DNA from: Occallatibacter savannae | GTDB taxonomy: Bacteria; Acidobacteriota; Terriglobia; Terriglobales; Acidobacteriaceae | DNA length: 64,000 bases | NCBI RefSeq assembly: GCF_003131205.1 | Contig: NZ_QFFY01000006.1 | Span: 124,001 to 188,000, forward strand | Direction: 5' to 3' | Shown here: positions 32,782-42,357 of the stretch, piece after piece | Layout: each line of letters begins with the position of its first letter | Position numbering within the stretch: position 1 is the stretch's first letter | Notes under the pieces: model-generated | Seen by the model: the letters and a program-made list of their open reading frames with translations, nothing else | Told to the model about the DNA's origin: nothing | The model's database searches: none | Program-made: the position numbers and the translations under genes

Positions 32782-34014
32782 ATGGACAGCGCAACTGTCG
32801 AAACAAGAACCAATTCCACAAAAGAGAAAGACCCGGTTAAGCGCGGTCCAAAGGTATACGTCGGAATCGCTGCCCTGATCGTGATCGTCGTGGCGGCTGT
32901 AATCGTAGGGCCCAGGTTTTCGGGCGGAGCAGTTGCCAAAGCTACGGCACCAGCACCGGTCGTCAGTGTCAGCCAGCCGCTCGAACGAGAGGTTCACGGA
33001 AGAATTCAGTTCCTTGGGCAGTTTTCGCCCGTCGACCAGGTAGAGCTCCGGGCGCAGGTAGGCGGGACGCTGACGTTTATCGGATTCAAGGATGGCGATA
33101 TTGTGCGAAAAGGAGCCCTGCTATTCATCATTGATCCGACTCCCTATCAGATCAAATTCGATGAGAGTTCGGCTCAGGTCGCGAAAGCGCGGGCCAGGCT
33201 CGAACTGGCCACGACGGAACTCGCCCGAGCCCAGACGTTGCAAAAGACAGACGCCGGCACGGCTGAAAACGTGGAACAACGTTCCGCAGATCTCAAGTCC
33301 GCACAGGCCGCGCTTGATGAGGCAGAGGCTCTTGTCCGGGACGCAAAATTCGATCTTGATCGCACCCACGTGTATGCACCATTCTCCGGGCGTATGGGAA
33401 CCCATCTGGTGTCGATCGGGAATCTGATTTCCGGAAACCGAGGAGGAGGTAACGACACAACTCTTCTCGCGACTGTCGTCTCAATCGACCCGATCTACCT
33501 CAATTTCGACATGAGCGAGGCCGACTACCTCAGTTTCGAGCGCGGACGGACGTCTGAAAAGGCTGGGCTTGCCAACAAAGTAGACATCGCCCTGGGAGAC
33601 GAGAATAGGTTTGATCGTCATGGAACATTGAACTTTCTCGACAATCGCCTTGATCGTTCAAGCGGCACGATTCATGCTCGCGCCACCGTGCCGAATTCTG
33701 ACTCTCTCCTGACTCCAGGCGAATTTGGTCGCGTGCGGGTGAACCTCTCCTCCTTCAGACAGGTTCTGCTTGTTCCCGATGCTGCCGTATCGGCGGACCA
33801 GACTGACCGCATGGTCCTGGTTGTCGGATCGGACGGGGCAGTGAAGGAGAAAAAGGTGCAGGCCGGCGATCTTCGTTATGGCTTGCGCGTGATTTACTCC
33901 GGAATTGCTGCCTCGGATCGAGTGATTATCGGTGGACCGCCCGTCGTCCCGGGGGCAAAGGTATCGACGAAGGATGACACGATCGTTGCGGGTTCCGATG
34001 AAGGGACCAACTGA
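32782..34014 (+). CDS. RND efflux periplasmic adaptor (AcrA/MexE-like)
   Basis: 410 residues. A single N-terminal membrane anchor (IALIVIVVAAVIVGPRF region) follows a basic cytoplasmic tail. Then come the lipoyl half-motifs (VGGTLTFIGFKDGDIVRKGALLFIIDP and FDLDRTHVYAPFSGRMG), an alpha-helical hairpin rich in Ala/Glu/Gln between them, and the beta-barrel and membrane-proximal domains. This is the membrane fusion protein that bridges an RND pump and an outer-membrane channel. No lipobox Cys. The pump gene starts 8 bp after its stop, so both are one operon. MexE/BpeE-like features suggest a hydrophobic drug or aromatic substrate, but that is uncertain. Confidence 0.92.
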   Translation: MDSATVETRTNSTKEKDPVKRGPKVYVGIAALIVIVVAAVIVGPRFSGGAVAKATAPAPVVSVSQPLEREVHGRIQFLGQFSPVDQVELRAQVGGTLTFIGFKDGDIVRKGALLFIIDPTPYQIKFDESSAQVAKARARLELATTELARAQTLQKTDAGTAENVEQRSADLKSAQAALDEAEALVRDAKFDLDRTHVYAPFSGRMGTHLVSIGNLISGNRGGGNDTTLLATVVSIDPIYLNFDMSEADYLSFERGRTSEKAGLANKVDIALGDENRFDRHGTLNFLDNRLDRSSGTIHARATVPNSDSLLTPGEFGRVRVNLSSFRQVLLVPDAAVSADQTDRMVLVVGSDGAVKEKKVQAGDLRYGLRVIYSGIAASDRVIIGGPPVVPGAKVSTKDDTIVAGSDEGTN

Positions 34015-34022
34015 GGCAGGAC

Positions 34023-37000
34023 ATGAAACTCACCCATTTCTTCATCGAACACCCACGTTTCGCGATTGTTCTCAATGTGTTCATTGTGCTCGCGGGAGTG
34101 GCTACCATGTTGACGTTGCCAATTGCGCAGTACCCGAACATCGTGCCCCCGACGATCAAGGTCACAACGTTGTACCCCGGAGCCTCGGCGGATGTCATTG
34201 CTCGCACGGTCGCAACCCCGCTGGAACAGGCGATCAACGGCGTCGAAGGCATGGAGTACATCAGCAGCCAATCGACCGGCAACGGACAACTCACGATCAC
34301 GGTCATCTTCAAAATCGGAAGCAATGCCGATACAGACCTGTTACTGACGCAGACTCGCGTTCAGAACACTCTTTCCCGACTGCCGGGAGAAGTTCAGCTT
34401 CAGGGGGTACAGGTAAAGAAAACGATCGACGATCTCCTGTTGGGCGTGCACGTTTATTCGCCGGATGGCTCTCGATCACCCGAGTACCTTTCGAATTACA
34501 TGATCCATGTACGCGATGAGCTTGCTCGTCTGCCAGGCGTGGCTGATTTTCAGTTGTTTGGAGATAGGCAATACGCGATGCGCATCTGGATCGATCCGGA
34601 TAAGGCGGCAGCTTACAACATTAGCGCGCCTGATATTCTCGCGGCGCTTCGCGCACAAAATGCGCAGGTCTCCGCTGGCGTCTTGAATCAACCTCCGGTA
34701 ACGACGAAGGGCGCTTATCAACTGAACATCGAAGCCCTGGGCCGTCTCAGCACACCACAGCAGTTTGAGGACGTGATTGTGAAGACGGACAGTCAAGGCC
34801 GTGTCACCAGAATTCGCGACATCGGCCGCGCCGAACTCGGGTCAGCGGACTATAGCTCGCTTGCTTACGCGGACAGGTATCCGGGGGCTCCGTTTTTCGT
34901 GGTTCCGACACCCGACGCTAACGTCGTAGAGCTTGAGCACCAGATCTGGAAGCGGATGGCAGAACTGAAAAAGACCTTCCCGCCGGGTGTGGACTACCTG
35001 AAGATCTACGATCCAGCCACGTTTGTCAGTCAATCGATCCACGAGGTCACCACAACCGTATTTATCGCTGTGCTGCTCGTGGTCCTGGTGGTCTATCTCT
35101 TTCTCCAGAGTTGGCGCGCGACAATCATTCCCGTCGTTGCAATTCCAGTGTCATTGATCGGCACCTTTTCGATCCTGACAATGTTGGGCGGTTCAATCAA
35201 TAACCTGTCCCTGTTTGGGCTCGTTCTTGCTGTCGGTATAGTCGTCGATGACGCAATCGTCGTGGTTGAGAATGTGGAACGCAACATGGCAAGAGGACTG
35301 TCACCTCTTGAAGCTGCACACGAGACAATGACCGAGGTCTCGACAGCCCTGATTGCGATCGCTCTCACGCTATGCGCCGTTTTCGTGCCCGTCGCATTCA
35401 TCTCGGGAATCCCCGGACTGTTTTTCAAACAATTCGCGATCACGATCGCTGGATCGACGATTATTTCGTGTTTCGTGTCGCTCACTCTCAGCCCGGCTCT
35501 TTGTGCGATCCTTCTCAAACCGCACGACGCCGGCTGCCTGCACTGCGAGCCCACCGGACTGGCCCTTCTGCTGCGCCCGTTTTTCAATGTCTTCAACCGA
35601 TCGTTTGAATGGTTGTCCAATAAATATGGTGCAATGACCAGTCGCTTCGTCAGGGTCACTGGCGTCATCTTTGCCGTTTACCTCGCCCTCATCGGCTTGA
35701 CCGGTTTGCAAATGTCCCGGATTGCTACCGGATTCATTCCACAACAAGATATCGGGTACCTGGCCATCGTCTGTCAGCTCCCCCCAGGATCAAGTCTTGC
35801 CAGGACGGATGAAGTTGTTCGCCGGGTGAACGATATCACTCTCAATACGCGGGGAAGCAAGCACACGTCCCCGGTCAGCGGACTGGATGTGACGACGAAT
35901 ACCGTCGCGCCTAATGTCGGGACGGTATTCACATCCTTGCCATCGCTCTATGGGGAACATCTCGATGGGGTCAACGCCGCATCAATGGTCGCGACTCTTC
36001 GCAAGAAGTTTGCTGGCTTCAAAGGCGCTAATATCCTCGTGGTGAACCCGCCTGCGGTAAAGGGACTTGGCTCGGCTGGTGGGTTCAAGATGATGCTCGA
36101 AGATCGAGCCGAACTTGGGCCGCAAGCTCTTGCGGATGCGACAAACAAACTCGTAGCGGCAGCCAGGAAAGATCCGGCCTTTGCCTCGATCTTTACCCTC
36201 TACAACGCGGGATCTCCAAGTGTTTACGCGGACATTGATCGTGAGAAGGCCGAGAAGGTGGGTCTTTCAACTGCCGATGTCTTTCCGACGCTCGAACTCT
36301 ACATGGGATCTCAATATGTGAACGACTTCAATCTTCTGGGGCGCACATACCCGGTCTTCGTGCAAGGGGATCAGCAGTTTCGTCAAACAACGGATGAGAT
36401 CGGGAGACTGAAGGTTCGCAACGCAAACGGTGAGATGGTGCCGATTAGTACAGTTGCAACTTTCAAAGAAAAGGCCGCTCCTTACCGCGTACCTCGGTAT
36501 AACCTCTATCCTGCCTCCGAAGTGATGGGTGAGCCCGCTCCGGGCGTCTCGTCCGGCGCTGCGCTCAAGCGGATCGAAGAGCTCGCACTGGAAACACTTC
36601 CTCCAGGTATCACCTTCGAGTGGACGGATCTCGCCTACCAGCAGGCAAAGAAGGGTATTCCGACGGTTGCAATTTTCGGCGCCTCAGCTCTCTTTGTGTT
36701 CCTGGTGCTCACTGCGCAGTACGAAAGTTGGAAGATTCCTCTGGCAATCGTGCTGATCGTGCCAATGTGCTTGCTCGCAGCGACGACCGGACTCAACATC
36801 CGGACGATGCCGATTGACATCCTCGCGCAGATTGGTTTCGTCGTCCTCCTCGGCCTTGCCGCCAAAAATGCGATTTTGATTGTCGAATTCGCCAAGCAAC
36901 GCCAGGACCACGATGGCGTGGATGCTAAGGAAGCGGCTGTGCACTCGGCACATGTGCGACTGCGGCCAATCCTGATGACATCTCTCGCTTTCATCGCAGG

Positions 37001-38618
37001 TGTGGGGCCGCTCGCCGTCGCACATGGAGCAGGCGCGGAGATGCGGCAATCGCTCGGGACTACAGTATTCTTCGGAATGCTTGGCGTGACGATCTTTGGG
37101 CTTCTGTTCACACCGGCGTTCTACGCCCTCGTGCGGAAAGGTAAGGTTACGGCGGATCGACCGACTCGTGCATCAGCCCTAACCACAACCGCGGCTAGCC
37201 TGACCATTTTGTTGCTTACGATGTTCCTCCAGGGCTGCTCGGTAGGCCCGAAGTACAAAGCACCGCTACCAGGGACGGCGCTCGCTCCTTTTCACAACAA
37301 ATTGGAGGTTTCAACATCCAGCGAAACGCCTGCTCCATCGCTCGATGAATGGTGGGCTGGGTTTCACGACCCGATGCTCTTGAAGATTGTGGAGCGAGCG
37401 CTGAATCAGAATCTGGATCTCGCTGCATCGCTCGAGCGTGTTAACCAAGCGCGTGCCGCTGCCGCCGGGGCGGGGGCGAGACTCTTTCCGACTGGAGAAC
37501 TCGAAGCGTCGGCAACTGCCGAACACCAGAGTCTGGAAGGGAACCTTGGCACGATCTCAAGGGACGCGCCAGGCTTCAGGAGAAACATTCACGAATACAC
37601 AGTGGGTCCGGCTGCGAGCTGGGAACTGGATGTGGCGGGTGGCATTCGTCATAACGCAGCAGCCGCACGCGATGAGCTGCAGGCGGCGGAAGCGAGTCGC
37701 ATCGGTACGCGTATCGTCGTCGCTTCGGATGCAGCGGACGCCTATTTTCAGATCCGAGGGTATCAAGACCGTATCGCAATCGCGAAGAGCCAAATCGAAA
37801 CGGACGAACACCTGCTCAAACTTGTGCAGAATCGCTACGATGCCGGCGCCGCCACGAAGCGGGAGATCTCGCAGGCACAAGCTCTTCTCCAGCAGGCTAG
37901 ATCTACGCTTCCGCCACTCCAACTGGCTCTCGAAAAGCAATTGAATCGCTTGGACGTGTTGCTGGGTGCGCAGCCGGGTAACTACGCACGCGAGCTCGAT
38001 ACAGTTATGCCGGTGCCGTCGATCCCCAGCATTCCAAATCAGGAGCCCGTCGATGTGCTGCGTCGTCGGCCAGACATTATTGCGGCTGAAAGACAACTCG
38101 CGGCGTCGAACGAGCGGATCGGAGTGGCCATCGCCGAGTACTATCCGAAGATCTCTCTGGCGGGAGTTCTCGGTTTCGATAGCTTGAATTCGGGAAGTCT
38201 GCTCACTTCGGGCGGGTTTCAGCCCGCCGCTGTCGCTGGGTTAAGGTGGCGGCTCTTTGATTTTGGCCGGGTAAACGCAGAAGTCAAGCAGGCCCAGGGA
38301 GCAAATGCAGAGGCACTCATCGAGTATCGTCAGGCTGTGCTGAAGGCCACAGAAGATGTGGAGAACGCGCTCGCATCGCTCTCCGAAACGGAAGCCTACA
38401 GCGTCGAGGTTCAGGCCGAAGTCGAATCGCTGACGCGCGCCCGCGACCTCTCGCAAGAGGCCTATCGGGCTGGATCCATCACTCTGACTGACGTGTTGGA
38501 TGCAGACCGCCAGTTGCTTACCGCCCAGGATCAGTTGGCTTCAAATCGAGTCGATACCGCGCGCGCTTCGGTGGTGGTATTCCGCTCGTTCGGGGGCGGC
38601 TGGAAAGCGCCGAAGTAG
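34023..38618 (+). CDS. Fused RND permease and NodT-type outer-membrane factor
   Basis: A single 1531-codon frame. Residues 1 to about 1045 are an HAE1 RND pump: MKLTHFFIEHPRFAIVL, the proton-relay pair in GIVVDDAIVVVENV, and LAAKNAILIVEFAK in the second half. After a linker comes a second hydrophobic segment ending MFLQGC (Cys1072), a lipobox, followed by VGPKY and about 460 residues of outer-membrane factor (WWAGFHDPMLLKIVERALNQN; NRYDAGAATKREISQAQALL; RRRPDIIAAERQLAASN), the NodT signature. Normally these are two genes. No in-frame start other than the ATG of MFLQGC is visible at the joint. The protein may be cleaved at the lipobox or stay tethered. A lost stop codon or a sequencing error are alternatives. 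Confidence 0.88.
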   Translation: MKLTHFFIEHPRFAIVLNVFIVLAGVATMLTLPIAQYPNIVPPTIKVTTLYPGASADVIARTVATPLEQAINGVEGMEYISSQSTGNGQLTITVIFKIGSNADTDLLLTQTRVQNTLSRLPGEVQLQGVQVKKTIDDLLLGVHVYSPDGSRSPEYLSNYMIHVRDELARLPGVADFQLFGDRQYAMRIWIDPDKAAAYNISAPDILAALRAQNAQVSAGVLNQPPVTTKGAYQLNIEALGRLSTPQQFEDVIVKTDSQGRVTRIRDIGRAELGSADYSSLAYADRYPGAPFFVVPTPDANVVELEHQIWKRMAELKKTFPPGVDYLKIYDPATFVSQSIHEVTTTVFIAVLLVVLVVYLFLQSWRATIIPVVAIPVSLIGTFSILTMLGGSINNLSLFGLVLAVGIVVDDAIVVVENVERNMARGLSPLEAAHETMTEVSTALIAIALTLCAVFVPVAFISGIPGLFFKQFAITIAGSTIISCFVSLTLSPALCAILLKPHDAGCLHCEPTGLALLLRPFFNVFNRSFEWLSNKYGAMTSRFVRVTGVIFAVYLALIGLTGLQMSRIATGFIPQQDIGYLAIVCQLPPGSSLARTDEVVRRVNDITLNTRGSKHTSPVSGLDVTTNTVAPNVGTVFTSLPSLYGEHLDGVNAASMVATLRKKFAGFKGANILVVNPPAVKGLGSAGGFKMMLEDRAELGPQALADATNKLVAAARKDPAFASIFTLYNAGSPSVYADIDREKAEKVGLSTADVFPTLELYMGSQYVNDFNLLGRTYPVFVQGDQQFRQTTDEIGRLKVRNANGEMVPISTVATFKEKAAPYRVPRYNLYPASEVMGEPAPGVSSGAALKRIEELALETLPPGITFEWTDLAYQQAKKGIPTVAIFGASALFVFLVLTAQYESWKIPLAIVLIVPMCLLAATTGLNIRTMPIDILAQIGFVVLLGLAAKNAILIVEFAKQRQDHDGVDAKEAAVHSAHVRLRPILMTSLAFIAGVGPLAVAHGAGAEMRQSLGTTVFFGMLGVTIFGLLFTPAFYALVRKGKVTADRPTRASALTTTAASLTILLLTMFLQGCSVGPKYKAPLPGTALAPFHNKLEVSTSSETPAPSLDEWWAGFHDPMLLKIVERALNQNLDLAASLERVNQARAAAAGAGARLFPTGELEASATAEHQSLEGNLGTISRDAPGFRRNIHEYTVGPAASWELDVAGGIRHNAAAARDELQAAEASRIGTRIVVASDAADAYFQIRGYQDRIAIAKSQIETDEHLLKLVQNRYDAGAATKREISQAQALLQQARSTLPPLQLALEKQLNRLDVLLGAQPGNYARELDTVMPVPSIPSIPNQEPVDVLRRRPDIIAAERQLAASNERIGVAIAEYYPKISLAGVLGFDSLNSGSLLTSGGFQPAAVAGLRWRLFDFGRVNAEVKQAQGANAEALIEYRQAVLKATEDVENALASLSETEAYSVEVQAEVESLTRARDLSQEAYRAGSITLTDVLDADRQLLTAQDQLASNRVDTARASVVVFRSFGGGWKAPK

Positions 38619-38668
38619 CGTCCGTCTCAATGGCCGCTCATTAACCCTCGACGGAGCATGCCAAATGT

Positions 38669-39718
38669 ATGACGTGCGATACTTACGAAATGACGGAGCG
38701 CCACCATCCCGTAATCGCTTTCCTTGTCGCGTCTCCGTTTGAAGTCCTTGATTTGACTGGCCCTTCGTCGGTATTCGAGCGTTCAACGCTCAATGGAGAG
38801 CGGCATTATTCGATCCAAATCCTGTCTACGGGATCGGATGGCACCGTCAAGACAGCCGGCGGAATGACCATCGCTAACGCCTGCAAGTTCTCTGACTATT
38901 CGGGGCCAATCGACACCTTGATTGCGATTGGTGGGGATGGAGCGGTGGTTCCGCAGCCACCTGAACTAGCGAATTGGTTGGCAGAGCGTGCTCCGTACAT
39001 TCGTCGTATAGCGTCAATATGTACCGGCGCTTTCATTCTTGCCGGCGCAGGACTACTCGACGGGCTCCGTGTCGCTACACATTGGGCCTGGTGCGACGCC
39101 CTTCAGAACCGGTACAAGGACCTCAGAGTGGAACGCGATCCCATTTTTATCAAAGAGGGAAAGTTCTACACCACCGCGGGCGTAACTGCCGGCATTGATC
39201 TGTCTCTTGCTCTTGTCGAGGAGGATCTCGGACATGCCATGGCGGCTGCGATTGCCCGGACCTTGGTGCTGTTCTTGAGGCGCCCCGGAGGGCAGTCCCA
39301 ATACAGCTCTCTGCTGGCGCAGCAGGAGGGGATAGAGAACGCGCGAATGCGTGATCTTCCTGTCTGGGTCAAAGCACATCTGAATCGAAAACTGGACGTG
39401 GAAGATCTTGCGAAGGCCGCCGCAATGAGTTCCCGCACATTCATGCGTCAGTTCAAGGCCCAATTCAGCACGACGCCTGCACGCTGGGTGCAATCGCTTC
39501 GCGTCGAAGCTGCGATGCAATATCTCGAAGACCGCAATGCTTCATTGAGCAAGATTGCTCGAAACACCGGGTTTCGCGACGAACAAGCTCTACGCCGAGC
39601 ATTCCTCCAACAGGTTGGGGTAACGCCCAAACAGTACCGGGAGCGTTTCGGTGAATTGGCACGTGTCCGTGGACCGCACCGGGAGCCGAACGTGGAAGTG
39701 AGTCCAAGCCTGGCCTAA
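38669..39718 (+). CDS. GlxA-type AraC-family regulator with DJ-1/PfpI domain
   Basis: 349 residues. Residues 12-190 form a DJ-1/PfpI-like class I glutamine-amidotransferase fold (VIAFLVASPFEVLDLTGPSSVFE; the elbow SICTGAFILAGAGLL with Cys; VTAGIDLSLALVEEDLG). An AraC double HTH makes up the C-terminus (LDVEDLAKAAAMSSRTFMRQFKAQF and LSKIARNTGFRDEQALRRAFLQQVGVTPKQYR). Such proteins are transcriptional activators whose amidotransferase-like domain is thought to sense a ligand. It starts 50 bp after the efflux fusion gene and may regulate the efflux operon or the redox genes. A second ATG at 38690 is possible. Confidence 0.9.
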   Translation: MTCDTYEMTERHHPVIAFLVASPFEVLDLTGPSSVFERSTLNGERHYSIQILSTGSDGTVKTAGGMTIANACKFSDYSGPIDTLIAIGGDGAVVPQPPELANWLAERAPYIRRIASICTGAFILAGAGLLDGLRVATHWAWCDALQNRYKDLRVERDPIFIKEGKFYTTAGVTAGIDLSLALVEEDLGHAMAAAIARTLVLFLRRPGGQSQYSSLLAQQEGIENARMRDLPVWVKAHLNRKLDVEDLAKAAAMSSRTFMRQFKAQFSTTPARWVQSLRVEAAMQYLEDRNASLSKIARNTGFRDEQALRRAFLQQVGVTPKQYRERFGELARVRGPHREPNVEVSPSLA

Positions 39719-40025
39719 GGGCCTGGGCAGAGGTCGCGGGTTCGGTGGCGAAGCTACGGTCGCTTGCGCCAAAGCGCGGAATTGCTGCGATCGCATAAAG
39801 AGGCCATGCAGGTGCTAGCCGGCGGCTTGAACTCAGGAGTGCATCATGAACCTGGCGGCCCAGAAGTGATCCTTGCTGTGGGGAGATTTGTGGGTAGACT
39901 GTTTCAAAATGTCGGGTATTTGTGGTCAATCCCCACAGCTGTGCCGGGAGGCAAAGTCGCTCCAAACTACTTAGAATAGGCAACATAGATTAGTCACGAG
40001 CAACGTTGAAATCTGAAAAGACCTA

Positions 40026-40072
40026 GCTGTTAACCGAGAGGTTGGGGGTTCGAGTCCCTCCTGAGGAGCCAA
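40026..40072 (+). repeat. Third, diverged tRNA-Asn 3' end (att copy 3)
   Basis: 47 bp matching the tRNA-Asn 3' end with 7 substitutions. The changes in the T-stem keep base pairing (GGGGG with CCCTC, against GTAGG with CCTAC in the resident gene). It therefore appears to come from a different tRNA-Asn gene rather than from decay. No 5' tRNA half precedes it. Confidence 0.85.
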
Positions 40073-40335
40073 TTTATTTTCAACGACTTACGTAAACGTT
40101 CAGTTTGTTTCTCGCGGCGATCTTCGGCTGTCACCCTGTCGTAAGTGATTGAATCCACATGTCAGGGATCTTGATCGGAAATGAACCGAATGCTTTCAGC
40201 GATAGGTTTGCCGTAAATCTTCGCAGGTTCAAATGACTTAGGCGCGGGTCGATCGAGCTTCATCCAGGTCGCTGTGGGTGGTTTTGTGGGTCATCGCATT
40301 ACTACCTGGACCTCGCCGGAACGGCTGCGCGGTCC
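40073..40335. repeat. Diverged repeat after att copy 3, with integrase-tail relic
   Basis: Homologous in ordered blocks to 19975-20245. On the minus strand it encodes AMTHKTTHSDLDEARSTRA-stop, like the other copy's TTHRTTHSDL, at the place where an integrase C-terminus should face the att core. No complete recombinase remains. Confidence 0.5.
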
Positions 40336-41016
40336 GATTCAAATTCCTAATGTGTACGATTCCGGAATGTCAGAGATCTGAAATAGCTTCCGCGATCTAA
40401 TCGCCCTTCAGGCGATGCTCGCAACGTACGGAATCGCTTCTTGCGAGTCCTTCGTATTACGCTTCCGTTTTGCATGCTCACCTCCGCCCGCAGCAGCAAG
40501 AAGTTTCAACGTTGCGGAAACCGCTTGGGTAAGGGAATTAGCACTAGGGTCAGAACAAGTTGCTGCTTGCGGCGGATCCCAGAGACACACCTCCAAATCC
40601 TTAAATGGCATCGTCTGTACAGTCCCTCCCTGGGCCGAAAGGCCCGGTGAAGTGTCTCTCATCCAGCGCTCAACCGCGCCATCCTGTCCGGGCAAAGGCC
40701 AGTTGCACGCTTTCTAGTACAAAACAGATTTGGGAAACCGAAATTCCTGAAACGTCCGTCTCGTTTGAGCGTTTCGAATCGAGGATGAGCGCGAGGTGGA
40801 TACAAAGCTGAACTCAGCGGGCAACCTGAATCAGGGAACAACCTCGCAGGTATCAGACTGGATTCACAACACGACTATGAGCAATTGCGTGAAGGGCGCG
40901 GCTGATTGTGTGCACTGAGGCAAGACCGGTTCGAACCGGCGCGAGCGGCTTTCACCTAACTGCAGGCTAACTCGTACTACCCGGCCAAGCAACTACTTAG
41001 GGTTTTCAGGTTTCTG
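40336..41016. other. Gene-poor spacer after the island
   Basis: No gene can be named. A minus-strand frame at 40408-40695 (95 codons) has a plausible Ala/Lys-rich C-terminus (SATLKLLAAAGGGEHAKRKR) but no clear start site or family, and could be the end of a degraded gene. The rest, to the YceI stop at 41017, shows no recognisable feature. This fits junk at an island boundary. Confidence 0.35.
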
Positions 41017-41613
41017 TTAGCGGTGAGCTGGTTCCATCGCCCCGATTAGCAAATGAATCTCGACCTCATCGCTGAGCGCAGCTGGCACAGCTCCCCATCT
41101 CGCTCCCAGCACCCCGTAATCCCGTCGATTGATCGTGAAGGTTGTTTCGAAACCTGCCAGGTTTCCGATCTTTGGAAGTTGGTGAACGCCGCGGACGGTT
41201 ACCGGAAAAGAGATTCGCTTGGTCACACCGTGCACGGTGAAATCACCTGTAACCAGCAACGTGTTCGGTCCGTTTGAATGGACAGAGGTGCTCTTAAAAG
41301 TGAGCACAGGGAAACGAGCCACGTCAAAAAAATCATCCGAGCGCAGTACACCGTCTCTGGTCGGGTCCTTTGTATCGATACTTGAAGCCTGCACTGTCAT
41401 GGTGATGTTCGACTGGTCCGGGTGCGCGGGATCGTAGTTCATTGTCCCGTCAAATTCTCGAAACTGACCCTGTTCAGGTAAAACCATCCATTTTGTAATC
41501 TTGAATTGGACGGTTGTGTACACGGGTCTTATCAGATACGTTTCAGCCGCAGACGAAACAGAGGCATGGATTAGTGATCCGAACAGAAGGAGACATTTGA
41601 GAGCGCGGTACAT
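41017..41613 (-). CDS. YceI-family periplasmic protein
   Basis: 198 residues from the ATG at 41613, with AGGAGG about 5 nt upstream; the start overlaps the upstream stop as TGATG, so translation is coupled. Signal peptide LLLFGSLIHASVSSAA, then the YceI lipocalin-like barrel: TYLIRPVYTTVQFKITKWMV, MTVQASSIDTKDPTRDGVLRSDDFFDVARFP, LLVTGDFTVHGVTKRI and FTINRRDYGV. Family members bind isoprenoid or amphiphilic ligands in the periplasm and some respond to acid or osmotic stress. It forms a two-gene unit with the upstream dioxygenase-like gene. Confidence 0.93.
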   Translation of the reverse strand: MYRALKCLLLFGSLIHASVSSAAETYLIRPVYTTVQFKITKWMVLPEQGQFREFDGTMNYDPAHPDQSNITMTVQASSIDTKDPTRDGVLRSDDFFDVARFPVLTFKSTSVHSNGPNTLLVTGDFTVHGVTKRISFPVTVRGVHQLPKIGNLAGFETTFTINRRDYGVLGARWGAVPAALSDEVEIHLLIGAMEPAHR

Positions 41614-42215
41614 CAATCCTCCTGCTCGTGCTTGTGGAAGTCGAGATGTAGCCGCTGCATGTTGCCGTCTGTGATTACGTGCTGGATGGACGAGAAGTTT
41701 AGCGTGCTGGCATTCTGCCGAAACTGGCTAGGACCGAGAAGCGGATCGCCCACAAAATAGGCGATATCTCCTTGACGGTGACCGTCAGGCCACCACAGTA
41801 CAAAATGCACATGTGCAGGATTGTTGTGCTCGGGGTAAGGCGCCGGCCGAATGGTCTGAAACTCGTACATGCCGTCTGCTCCGGTACGTACCGTACCTTC
41901 CAATCGCGGTCTCCGCGATTGCCAATCGGGCATGTAGTGGTCAAAGCGGTAAAAGCCGTTTGCATCGGTGTGGTAGGAGTAGACTGTCACACCGGCTGCG
42001 AGTGTATGACAATCGGCTTCGAACACCTTACCAGTAATGATGAGCTGAGCACCTGGTTCGATCGACGGCGCGATGCGCCCTTTGAAAGTGCCAGGCACCT
42101 CCCTCGGAGGCATCGGCCATTGCGCGCGTGCGGCCACGGGGGCCCGAAACAATGTAGCTCCGGCGGCTAGTGAAGTAGACAAGATGAACCGGCGTCGATC
42201 CAGTGAGTGTTCCAT
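41613..42215 (-). CDS. Tat-exported intradiol dioxygenase-like protein
   Basis: About 200 residues from the ATG at 42215. The N-terminus carries a twin-arginine signal (DRRRFILSTSLAAGATL). The body has the intradiol dioxygenase core: GTFKGRIAP, YRFDHYMPDW, and RPAPYPEHNNPAHVHFVLW with the His pair that, with two Tyr, ligates Fe(III) in protocatechuate or catechol dioxygenases. It is shorter than characterised enzymes and alone rather than alpha/beta paired, like the many exported 'intradiol ring-cleavage dioxygenase' proteins of unknown substrate. The YceI gene is coupled downstream. A divergent ECF sigma gene faces it across 142 bp with an inverted GTGTTAAC pair. Confidence 0.82.
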   Translation of the reverse strand: MEHSLDRRRFILSTSLAAGATLFRAPVAARAQWPMPPREVPGTFKGRIAPSIEPGAQLIITGKVFEADCHTLAAGVTVYSYHTDANGFYRFDHYMPDWQSRRPRLEGTVRTGADGMYEFQTIRPAPYPEHNNPAHVHFVLWWPDGHRQGDIAYFVGDPLLGPSQFRQNASTLNFSSIQHVITDGNMQRLHLDFHKHEQED

Positions 42216-42256
42216 GTTTGGACTCCTTCGAGCGAAGGACGGTAATAGCTTCTGAG

Positions 42257-42304
42257 GTGTTAACAAGCAGGCGATGAAAGATGCTATGGAGGGCCTGTTA
42301 ACAC
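42257..42304. promoter_or_regulatory. Inverted GTGTTAAC pair between dioxygenase and sigma genes
   Basis: GTGTTAAC at 42257-42264 and GTTAACAC at 42297-42304 are inverted, with AGGC/GCC flanking on the inner side. They lie in the divergent promoter region, so they could form an operator for one or both transcripts. Confidence 0.45.
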
Positions 42305-42357
42305 TCGACCTACAATTTACGTCCTACAGCTAGGAATAATCTCGACGGATCTAACCA

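Larger units (their letters stand above)
19975..40072. mobile_element. Probable decayed genomic island 2
   Basis: A segment of about 20 kb between the second and third tRNA-Asn 3' ends. No intact integrase, transposase or replication gene is visible; only an integrase-tail relic at the left end. The cargo comprises alkylation repair, regulators, MFS and RND efflux and small-molecule oxidoreductases. The diverged right repeat and missing integrase argue for an old island that can no longer move by itself. Confidence 0.6.
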
